A stretch of 14,523 nucleotides of DNA, taken from contig JAHZGZ010000114.1 in the NCBI GenBank assembly GCA_019420545.1, positions 1,482 through 16,004 on the forward strand, read 5' to 3'. Numbering within the stretch: position 1 is the stretch's first letter; each line of letters begins with the position of its first letter. Shown here piece by piece: positions 6,675 to 12,948 of this stretch. The translations under genes and the position numbers were made by a program. This stretch comes from Bacteroidales bacterium (GTDB lineage: Bacteria; Bacteroidota; Bacteroidia; Bacteroidales; Muribaculaceae). Under the pieces are notes generated by a model. That model saw only the letters and a list, made by a program, of their open reading frames with translations. It searched no databases and was not told the origin of the DNA.

Positions 6675-8734
6675 ATGAACCTACATTTACGATTAACGGC
6701 CGCTACGGCAGCGGTCATCATCATGACATCGGCCATGCAGGCGCAGGAAAAGCGTTTCTACGCTTCGGTTTACAGTACCAACGAGTGGAAAGAATACGTC
6801 TATTCCGAGACAGGCCTCTATAGCTTCTCGCTCGACACCTACGACCGTCAGCTCGTATCAGAGAATTCCGAACTCGACGCCTCAGGTGGAGGCACCATGA
6901 CCGAGGATTTCTACTTCTGCACCTCCGAGATCAACTACGGATCGTGGACCGAAGTCAACCACTACACCTTCAATCCCGACACGTGGCAACTCAACTCGCA
7001 GATTTTCGGATATCAGCAGGGCGCCGCTACCGACCTCGCCTACGACCATACCACCGCCAGGATCTACGGATGCTTCTCCACCGACCCCGAAGCCGGAGAA
7101 CCCGAAGGTAAATTCGTGTTCGGCACCCTCAACGAGGCTACCGGCGAGCGCTTGGCCATAAAGAAGATCGACACACCATGGATAGCCCTCGGATGCAACC
7201 GCGGCGGACAGCTCTACGCGGTCGACATGGGCGGCACGCTGTGGAAAGTCGACAAAATCAACGGCAATACCGAGAAGATCGCCGACCTCGGCGTTACCGC
7301 CAACCGCCGCTCGACAGGTGCCATCGACACCGCCACAGGCATATTCTATGTAGTCTTCACCAACGAGGATGATTCAACCATTGAGGAATACGGCTACAGC
7401 ATGACCAAGTCGGAACTGTATGCCGTGGATGTCACCGCCGGAACCGCGCGCCGTGTATATGAATTTGCCGACGGCGAAGGCCTTGGCGGCATGTACATTC
7501 CCGGTCCTCTGGCCGACGACAATGCTCCCGCCGAAGCCACAGGTATGACGCTGACATTTGCCGACGGCGACCTCAACGGTAAGATTTCGTTCACCATGCC
7601 CGACAAGACCTTCGGCGGGGCCACTCTCTCCGTTACCTCATCCGCGCCAACGGCTCGCTCTTCGCCCAGGGGAGTGCCGCTCCGGGTGCCAGAGTTGAGG
7701 CCAATGGCAAGGTCGATACCGACGGCCAATATGAATTCGTGCTCGAACTCACCAACGAAGCCGGACGCGGCCCGAAATCAAAGGCCTCGCAGTGGATCGG
7801 CCACGACACTCCCGTGCGCATCACCTCGGCCACACTCACATATGCCGACGGAGCATTCACCCTCACATGGGCACACCCCGTTGCAACCGAACATGGCGGC
7901 TACATGGATCCCGCACTCCTTACCTACGACGTTACGCGCCTCCCCGACAATGTGAAAGTTGCTGAAGCCACCACAGCCACCGCCATCACCGACCCCGTTG
8001 AGATCCCCGCCACGATGACCGGCTACTCCTACCGTATCGAAATGTCATACCGCGGCATGCCCGTAGCCACATATACCACCGACGCCTATAATCTCGGCTC
8101 GGTAACCCTCCCCTACGTGCTCGACTTCGACGATGAGGACAGCTTCCGCGACCTCACCCTGATCGACGCAAACGGCGACCGCAACGAGTGGTACCGCGAG
8201 GAATACTGGTATATCGAGGCTACCGATCTCGAATGCACAGCCGCCCTATACCCGTACTCCTACACCAATAAGGCCGACGACTGGCTCATACTCCCGGCAA
8301 TCAGTTTTGAGCAGGGCATGACCTACTCCGTTGCTTTCCAGGTATCCACCGCAAGTGCTCCTGAGAAACTCGCCGTATATTTCGGCACCGCACCCTCTCC
8401 CGTGGCGCTGACCAACGTGATTCTCGCCGAGAAAGAGTATGAAGCCGTCAGCTGCACCGACGAAAACTGCACTTTTACTCCCGCCGCCGGAGGTCTGTAC
8501 TACATCGGTTTCCATGCATGTTCCGATCCCGACGGTGCCGGTCTGGGGCTGCGCAATATCAAGGTCGATGTGGCCGGCTCTTCAGCCATCGGAAGCATTG
8601 ATGCCGCCGACAGCGCCGCACCCGTGGTAGAGGTCTACAACCTTCAGGGCGTGAAAGTCGCAGCCGACTCCCGCGGCGGCCTATTCATCGAAGTGAAGGC
8701 CGACGGATCAACCCGCAAGGTACTGCGCCGCTAA
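6675..8734 (+). pseudogene. Secreted propeller-like/fn3/cleaved-adhesin protein, broken by one frameshift
   Basis: Two reading frames make one protein of about 686 residues. Frame 1 begins at 6675 with a signal peptide (MNLHLRLTAATAAVIIMTSA, then MQAQ). A repeat-rich, propeller-like region follows to about residue 280 ('LYSFSLDTYDRQL', 'LYAVDMGGTLWKVDKING', 'LYAVDVTAGTARRVYEFA'), then a fibronectin III-like segment ('GDLNGKISFTMPDKTFGGATL'). Near 7630 the sense passes to another frame ('RYLIRANGSLFAQGSAAPGA'), which runs to 8734. That part holds a second fn3-like segment, a cleaved-adhesin/jelly-roll domain ('LPYVLDFDDEDSFRDLTL', 'DDWLILPAISFEQGMTY') and the tail 'VEVYNLQGVKVAADSRGG'. Left as it is, frame 1 stops at 7955 and loses the C-terminal sorting tail. 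The 3' half is undecayed, so the lesion is recent or a sequencing error. Ligand unknown. Confidence 0.82.
7621..7634 (+). other. Frameshift site in the secreted-protein gene
   Basis: The frame changes within CCACTCTCTCCGTT (7621-7634). Adding one base, or removing one CT unit from the short CT run at 7624-7629, rejoins '...FGGATL' with 'RYLIRANGS...'. There is no slippery heptamer or downstream structure to suggest programmed frameshifting. Confidence 0.75.
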
Positions 8735-8791
8735 CCGCTCGCTTTTTAACCTGTCTGTGTGGCAGATAATGCAAAATGGGCGATAAAAAAT

Positions 8792-8822
8792 TTTGCGGTT
8801 TGGAAAAGTATGCGTAATTTTG
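8792..8822 (+). promoter_or_regulatory. Promoter of the rpsU-xerC-hpf operon
   Basis: TTTG at 8792-8795, a 19-base spacer and TAATTTTG at 8815-8822 give exact matches to both Bacteroidales elements at ideal spacing. Transcription should start near 8829, leaving a leader of about 44 bases that is A-rich and unstructured by eye. Confidence 0.8.
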
Positions 8823-8872
8823 TCGCGCAAAATGCAAAATCTAAAAAACAACATAAAAATCAATAACAAAAC

Positions 8873-9064
8873 ATGATCATCGTACAAGTTAAAGAAGGCG
8901 AGAACATAGAAAGAGCTTTAAAGAAGTTTAAAAGAAAATTTGAAAAGACCGGCATCGTAAAAGAGCTTCGCAGCCGCCAGGCCTTTGAAAAGCCCTCCAT
9001 CACCAACCGCAAGAAGATGATGAAGGCCGTCTACGTACAGAAACTGCGCATGGTCGAGGAGTAA
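8873..9064 (+). CDS. rpsU: 30S ribosomal protein bS21
   Basis: The 63-residue basic protein begins MIIVQVKEGENIERALKKFK and has the bS21 signature of alternating helix and Arg/Lys clusters ('FKRKFEKTGIVKELRSRQAF', 'KKMMKAVYVQK'). bS21 binds the small subunit near the 3' end of 16S rRNA. In Bacteroidota, structural work on Flavobacterium ribosomes indicates that it helps hide the anti-Shine-Dalgarno sequence. Full length is normal. The leader has no purine-rich Shine-Dalgarno and ends in the A-rich stretch usual for the phylum. It is the first gene of the operon with the recombinase and hpf genes. Confidence 0.97.
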   Translation: MIIVQVKEGENIERALKKFKRKFEKTGIVKELRSRQAFEKPSITNRKKMMKAVYVQKLRMVEE

Positions 9065-9089
9065 TCAACTCCATTTTTTCCTCCTTTTA

Positions 9090-9105
9090 TTTGGATTTTT
9101 CCAAA
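9090..9105 (+). other. Small A/T-rich hairpin after rpsU
   Basis: TTTGGA (9090-9095) pairs with TCCAAA (9100-9105) around TTTT. After one mismatch the pairing continues for three more A-T pairs (9086-9088 with 9107-9109). It lies 25 bases past the rpsU stop and could act as a weak 3' stabiliser or attenuator. No T-run follows, so it is not a good terminator. Confidence 0.3.
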
Positions 9106-9115
9106 GAAAGAGTTA

Positions 9116-9175
9116 AATTCGCTTTTGACCAACAGCCTCAGTCCCATTAATAGGATAGCGGCATAAAAGCGAATT
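9116..9175 (+). promoter_or_regulatory. 11-bp inverted repeat enclosing the recombinase leader
   Basis: AATTCGCTTTT at 9116-9126 pairs perfectly with AAAAGCGAATT at 9165-9175 across 38 bases. The enclosed part contains a pseudo-palindrome at 9142-9155 (TCC, C, ATTAAT, A, GGA). The right arm ends 7 bases before the recombinase ATG at 9183, so the helix would cover the region where ribosomes bind. It could separate translation of rpsU and the recombinase or be a protein-binding site. No known RNA family was recognised. Confidence 0.5.
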
Positions 9176-9182
9176 GACCGAC

Positions 9183-10094
9183 ATGCTCGACTCTTTCTCG
9201 ACATATATACGGTGTGAACTGAATTATTCAGTCCACACCGTTTCTGCATATATGCGCGACCTCCGCCAATGGGCCGATTTCGCCACCGGAGGACGTCCCG
9301 ACACGCTCGATCCGTTCACAGTCACCACCTCCGATCTCCGACAATGGATCAGCCGTCTGGCACGCGAGGGCGACACCCCGCGCACACTCCGACGAAAGAT
9401 CTCTACACTGCGCACATTCTTCGGATTTTTGGCAAAACGCCACGGAATGCTCTTCAATCCCGCCGCCGACCTACATCCCCCCAAGGCCGACAAACCTCTT
9501 CCCGTCTACGTACGCCAGCAGGAGATGGATTCCATCCTCGCCGACGATCTCGACCCCGACGACTTCATATCCGTGCGCGACCGCCTCATACTCCTCATGT
9601 TCTACTCAACAGGCATGCGCTCATCCGAGCTTGAAGGGCTCCTCGATGCCGATGTAAGCATCCCCCGGGGTGAACTAAAAGTACTCGGCAAACGTAATAA
9701 GGAAAGAATCATCCCTTTCGGGGATGAACTGACCGAGATGATTACCCTATACCGGCGTCTGCGCGACGCAACAGTCCCGGGCAAGCCTGCCCCGCAGTTC
9801 TTCGTGAGGCCGGGTGGCGAACCTCTCTACCGCCGCCTGATATACCGGGTAGTGCACGGAGCCCTTGAAGGTCGTACCGTGGCTCCCCGCCAAAGTCCGC
9901 ACGTACTGCGCCACTCTTTTGCCAGCGACATGCTCAACAACGGCGCCGATCTCTTCTCAGTGCAACAGCTTCTCGGCCACAAATCATTAGAAACCACTCA
10001 GGTATATACTCATATCACCTACCTGGAACTTAAAAACAATTATCAACTGGCACACCCCCGTGCCGTAAAGAAAGGAGGAAACCATGGAAGTTAA
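9183..10094 (+). CDS. xerC: XerC/XerD-type tyrosine recombinase
   Basis: The 303-residue protein has the SAM-like N-terminal core-binding domain (about 1-85, 'YSVHTVSAYMRDLRQW') and the phage-integrase catalytic domain. All catalytic residues are visible: R146 (STGMRSSELEGL), K170 (LGKRNKERIIPF), H240 and R243 (HVLRHSFASDML), H266 (LGHKSLETTQVY) and nucleophile Y275 (VYTHI). Length and motifs fit chromosome-dimer-resolving Xer proteins rather than phage integrases. The location between rpsU and hpf is the conserved Bacteroidales position. XerC versus XerD cannot be settled here. ATG 9183 (MLDSFSTYI) is preferred over TTG 9174. The last codons contain the hpf Shine-Dalgarno, and the gene overlaps hpf by 11 bases. 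A 31-base near-palindrome lies at codons 10-20. Confidence 0.93.
   Translation: MLDSFSTYIRCELNYSVHTVSAYMRDLRQWADFATGGRPDTLDPFTVTTSDLRQWISRLAREGDTPRTLRRKISTLRTFFGFLAKRHGMLFNPAADLHPPKADKPLPVYVRQQEMDSILADDLDPDDFISVRDRLILLMFYSTGMRSSELEGLLDADVSIPRGELKVLGKRNKERIIPFGDELTEMITLYRRLRDATVPGKPAPQFFVRPGGEPLYRRLIYRVVHGALEGRTVAPRQSPHVLRHSFASDMLNNGADLFSVQQLLGHKSLETTQVYTHITYLELKNNYQLAHPRAVKKGGNHGS
9210..9240 (+). repeat. 31-bp near-perfect palindrome in the first codons of the recombinase gene
   Basis: The left arm CGGTGTGAACTGAAT (9210-9224) and right arm ATTCAGTCCACACCG (9226-9240) are reverse complements at 14 of 15 positions, around a single central T at 9225. The arms encode part of the conserved ELNYSVHTV segment, so some symmetry may come from coding. 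The arm length is far beyond what I expect by chance in a window of this size. As RNA it would form a strong hairpin just inside the coding region. Confidence 0.7.
10071..10078 (+). promoter_or_regulatory. Strong Shine-Dalgarno before hpf (unusual for the phylum)
   Basis: AAAGGAGG at 10071-10078 stands 5 bases before the hpf ATG at 10084 and contains the full AAGGAGG core. It lies inside the last recombinase codons (Lys-Gly-Gly). I found no comparably strong purine box directly upstream of the other starts in this window. Confidence 0.75.
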
Positions 10095-10383
10095 CATCAA
10101 GTCAATCCACTTCGACGCAACTGATCAGCTCCAGAGCTTCATCGAGAAGAAACTAAATAAACTGGCTCGCCGATTCGAGTCGATAACAAAGGCCGACGTT
10201 ACCCTCAAAGTCGTCAAGCCCGAGACATCCATGAACAAAGAGGCAGCCGTAAAGCTAACTATCCCCATGCAGGAGGAATTCTACGCCTCCAAGATCGCAG
10301 ACACCTTCGAGGAGGCCGTCGACCTCTCCATCGAAGCAATCGAGCGTCAGCTCCAACGCATCAAATCCCAGAAAGAATACTGA
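10084..10383 (+). CDS. hpf: Ribosome hibernation-promoting factor (HPF/YfiA family, short form)
   Basis: The 99-residue protein starts MEVNIKSIHFDATDQLQSFI and has the family's beta-alpha-beta-beta-beta-alpha order, with 'IEKKLNKLARRFESITKADV' as first helix and 'DTFEEAVDLSIEAIERQLQR' as last. It binds the 30S decoding region of idle ribosomes and blocks mRNA and tRNA. The length corresponds to the short form, without the C-terminal dimerisation domain of long HPF. The start is well defined: it overlaps the recombinase stop by 11 bases and has a strong Shine-Dalgarno 5 bases upstream. Co-transcription with rpsU puts two ribosome-binding factors in one operon. A terminator follows 74 bases after the stop. 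Confidence 0.95.
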   Translation: MEVNIKSIHFDATDQLQSFIEKKLNKLARRFESITKADVTLKVVKPETSMNKEAAVKLTIPMQEEFYASKIADTFEEAVDLSIEAIERQLQRIKSQKEY

Positions 10384-10455
10384 TTTCTGCCGGGAAGGCT
10401 CCACATAAGGCACCCACCTTTGCCTTTCCCTACGGCTCAAATACCGCTCCCAGCA

Positions 10456-12786
10456 TCAAGCGCCGCTTCCTGCGGCGCTTTTTTTTGCCTGAGTAAGCAT
10501 CTCAGCACGAAAATCCACCGGCGTAAGTCCGTGTTTCTTCTTGAATACTCGCTGAAAATACTGTACGTCAGAGTAGCCGCACAACCCGGCTATCTCTGCA
10601 ACAGGCAGCGGGTTCTCTCCGGCACATTCGCGCAGCAACTGCTCGGCACGCTGCATACGCGCCTCTATAAGCAATTGTGCCGCAGAGATACCAAGCTGCG
10701 AGCGCAGGCGCCGGTTAAGCGTCGAGCGGCTCGCCGCCGCTGCCTCAGCCATATCGTCCACATTGGCATCGGCATTCCCGATATTCTCTTCGATATATCT
10801 GCGCACTCGGTTTAGAAAAGCGCTGTCCTCGGGCTTCTGCTCTTTAACAAGCGGCATCCTCGCCGCCTGCTCGTCAGCTACCGGTGCCACCTGGTATTCA
10901 GGCATCTTCTCGCGCTCGCCGATCAGCGCCATATACCGCTCCAGAAGTTCGCGGCGCTGACGGTTAACCCGCCGCACATATAAAACGGTATAGCCCGCTC
11001 CGGCCACACAGCCCGCTATCGCCAGTACAAACAGAAGTTTCGCCCACCAGGTCTCATACCAGTATGGCGCCACCACAAGCACAAGGCTGCGACGATTGTC
11101 GACCGGACGTCCGTAACGGTCGGTCGACTCTACCTCAAGGGCATGTGTGCCCGGAGCAAGATTAAAAAGCGTCACATTGCGCGTGCGTCCGGCTTCAGTC
11201 CATGGCGATCCGTCGAGCCGCGAGCGGTAGAGTATATCGCGGTTGTCGATGTAGTCTATTGCGGCGAAACGGATCGACACATTACGCTCCCCGGCGCCAA
11301 GCCACAGCGTATCGCGCGGCACAAGACAGAAATCCTCAGGCTGTCCGTTGACAGAAAGCGTGGTGAACACCAACGGCGGAACATACCCACGGCTGTAGAG
11401 ATTATGCGGAGTGGCGACAAAAGCGCCCTCCTCGGCCCCGAACACCCAACTACCGTCGGTAAGCATTACCGGAGTCGTCTCTGCAAAATGGCATGTATCG
11501 TTCCAGAACGTGCGGCTGAAATTCACCGTCTGTTCTGTAACGGGATTGAATGCCATGATATGGTCGTTGCCCACAATCATCAGCAGGGTGTCAGAGACAA
11601 GAGTCATCGCCTGGCACACATCGCCCTTCAACGACGAATTACGCATATTCAGATGGCGGAATTCCGGCATATCCCCCATCAGGCTCTCCTCGTCGACAAT
11701 ATCTATGCCCGAACTTTCCGTACCTACGATAATGCGCCCCTTGCTGTCGCATGCGACACTCATTGTGGAGTTGCTGCACAGACTCTCCATGCGGTTCCCG
11801 TCGCGCTTTACAGCACGCAGTTTTGTCCTCCGCCAGTCGTCGGCGTCGATTTCACCTACAAGAAGTCCGTCGGTTGTCGCCGCCACAATACGATCGGATG
11901 GGGTTACAAGCACTTTCCTCACCTTGTACCCTCCAAACGGATGTGACAGCTCGGGAGTCGCGGTATCAGGGTCGGGACAGCATCTGATACCGCTCCCGAA
12001 TGTAGCGATCCATAACCGCCCTCGGCTATCTTCCGCCATATCATATACTGCGTCTGATGAAATGAGATCCTCCCCACGCATAAGCGCGCCGGGCTTGCAG
12101 CCGAGCCATACCGAGCCCGACCGTGTCTGATATATACAGTAAGGTGCCGTTTCGAGAACCGTGGTTCTCACAACCTTCCCCGTGCGGTCATATATCCTGA
12201 TGCAGGGATGATTCCGCAATCCGACCCACAGCATGCTGTCGCGGTCAACAAGCAAAGCCCGCGCATGTTCTCCGGATGTGCCCTCAAGAATCCGCGCCGG
12301 ATGATGTGGAGCAAAACTCTGATAAAGGCCCGTGCGGTCCGACGTCCACACACTACCCTGCGTGTCGGTAAGGCCCGGCCACTGTTTGCCCACCTTATCC
12401 CGAAGGTTGTTTTTCCTTTCATGGGAAATGTCATGGAATGAATATGTGGTCAGGTCATACTCATATATATCGTCATCAGTACGGCATACGATATTCCCCT
12501 CCTCCGACAGCAGAATATCGCGGATATGGTTGGTACCTATGGCGGCCCGGTCGCCGGGGCGGATCTTTATCTTATGAAACTCATATCCGTCGTAGCAGTT
12601 AAGTCCGTTGAAAGTGGCAAACCATAGCAGACCGTACCGATCCTGAACGCCGCCACCGGTATATGCTCCCGACAGTCCGTTGCTCTCGTCATAACGCACA
12701 GTCCGAAAAGGGTCGTTCTCAAGTGCTGCCGGAAAAATAGCCGCCGACAGCAGGATTAAAACAAGAAATGTGTGCAGATGTTTCAT
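10456..12786 (-). CDS. Membrane-bound one-component regulator: Reg_prop sensor, Y_Y_Y domain, AraC-type HTH
   Basis: The 776-residue protein starts at the ATG at 12786-12784 with a signal-like helix (MKHLHTFLVLILLSAAIFPA). A periplasmic two-component-regulator propeller follows ('NGLSGAYTGGGVQDRYGLLW', 'AVYDMAEDSRGRLWIATFG'), then a Y_Y_Y-like domain (about 468-574, 'NVSIRFAAIDYIDNRDILYR', 'GTHALEVESTDRYGR'). One transmembrane helix lies at about 581-604. After a basic linker comes an AraC/XylS HTH (about 655-766, 'VDDMAEAAAASRSTLNRRLR', 'VAEIAGLCGYSDVQYFQRVF'). This is the plan of a hybrid two-component system minus the kinase (no H-box or ATPase) and receiver. Such hybrids run about 1300-1400 residues and sense glycans. 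It probably senses a sugar and acts on DNA from the membrane. Divergence from a GH95 gene suggests that gene as target. Confidence 0.88.
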   Translation of the reverse strand: MKHLHTFLVLILLSAAIFPAALENDPFRTVRYDESNGLSGAYTGGGVQDRYGLLWFATFNGLNCYDGYEFHKIKIRPGDRAAIGTNHIRDILLSEEGNIVCRTDDDIYEYDLTTYSFHDISHERKNNLRDKVGKQWPGLTDTQGSVWTSDRTGLYQSFAPHHPARILEGTSGEHARALLVDRDSMLWVGLRNHPCIRIYDRTGKVVRTTVLETAPYCIYQTRSGSVWLGCKPGALMRGEDLISSDAVYDMAEDSRGRLWIATFGSGIRCCPDPDTATPELSHPFGGYKVRKVLVTPSDRIVAATTDGLLVGEIDADDWRRTKLRAVKRDGNRMESLCSNSTMSVACDSKGRIIVGTESSGIDIVDEESLMGDMPEFRHLNMRNSSLKGDVCQAMTLVSDTLLMIVGNDHIMAFNPVTEQTVNFSRTFWNDTCHFAETTPVMLTDGSWVFGAEEGAFVATPHNLYSRGYVPPLVFTTLSVNGQPEDFCLVPRDTLWLGAGERNVSIRFAAIDYIDNRDILYRSRLDGSPWTEAGRTRNVTLFNLAPGTHALEVESTDRYGRPVDNRRSLVLVVAPYWYETWWAKLLFVLAIAGCVAGAGYTVLYVRRVNRQRRELLERYMALIGEREKMPEYQVAPVADEQAARMPLVKEQKPEDSAFLNRVRRYIEENIGNADANVDDMAEAAAASRSTLNRRLRSQLGISAAQLLIEARMQRAEQLLRECAGENPLPVAEIAGLCGYSDVQYFQRVFKKKHGLTPVDFRAEMLTQAKKSAAGSGA
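10458..10486 (+). terminator. Intrinsic terminator of the rpsU-xerC-hpf operon
   Basis: AAGCGCCGC (10458-10466) pairs perfectly with GCGGCGCTT (10472-10480) around a 5-base loop, followed by an uninterrupted T run to 10486. It is oriented for the plus-strand operon. It also lies within the last codons of the convergent minus-strand regulator, whose stop is at 10456-10458. Confidence 0.9.
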
Positions 12787-12802
12787 GGCCGGATATTTGC
12801 GT

Positions 12803-12810
12803 CAAAGATA
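12803..12810 (-). promoter_or_regulatory. -7 element of the regulator gene
   Basis: Read on the minus strand this is TATCTTTG, an exact TAnnTTTG match 16 bases from the ATG, giving a very short leader. No TTTG stands at the usual -33 spacing. That position (about 12830-12833) abuts the first TTTCA repeat, which would suit autoregulation. Confidence 0.45.
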
Positions 12811-12816
12811 GTGAAA

Positions 12817-12881
12817 TTTCAGTGCATAAGCCTATTTTGAACCGTTTTTCAGAGCACTTGACCCATTTTTCACGCCACATG
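12817..12881 (+). promoter_or_regulatory. Three TTTCAnngCA repeats between the regulator and GH95 genes (candidate operators)
   Basis: The copies are TTTCAGTGCATAAG (12817-12830), TTTCAGAGCACTTG (12847-12860) and TTTCACGCCACATG (12868-12881), all in the same orientation and starting 30 and 21 bases apart, about three and two helical turns. AraC-family proteins commonly bind direct repeats spaced by whole turns. Copy 3 covers the place where the -33 box of the GH95 promoter should be. Binding by the adjacent regulator is inference. Confidence 0.45.
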
Positions 12882-12895
12882 GCTGCCGTTGAGCC

Positions 12896-12903
12896 TAAAT
12901 TTG
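12896..12903 (+). promoter_or_regulatory. -7 element of the GH95 gene
   Basis: TAAATTTG matches TAnnTTTG exactly and lies 45 bases before the ATG at 12949. There is no TTTG at -33. The missing element fits an activator-dependent promoter, with the third TTTCA repeat at the -33 position. Confidence 0.45.
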
Positions 12904-12948
12904 CTGTCGGAAAAAATCCATATATCCAACCTTAAAAAAATCATTCCA

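Noticed and set aside
5483..6823. Open frame of 446 codons on the plus strand overlapping the antiporter
   Set aside because: Its product is Arg/His/Pro-rich nonsense typical of an out-of-frame reading of C-rich DNA, while the overlapping frame is a clear NhaC-family protein.
7620..7640. Programmed ribosomal frameshift
   Set aside because: No slippery heptamer is present and the protein family gives no reason for recoding; mutation or sequencing error is simpler.
9210..9240. Chromosomal dif site next to xerC
   Set aside because: dif sites have about 11-base arms around a 6-base centre; this has 15-base arms around one base and lies inside coding sequence.
10384..10455. tRNA gene after hpf, as expected from gene order in relatives
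   Set aside because: No cloverleaf or TTCRANY-type T-loop can be found in this 72-base spacer.
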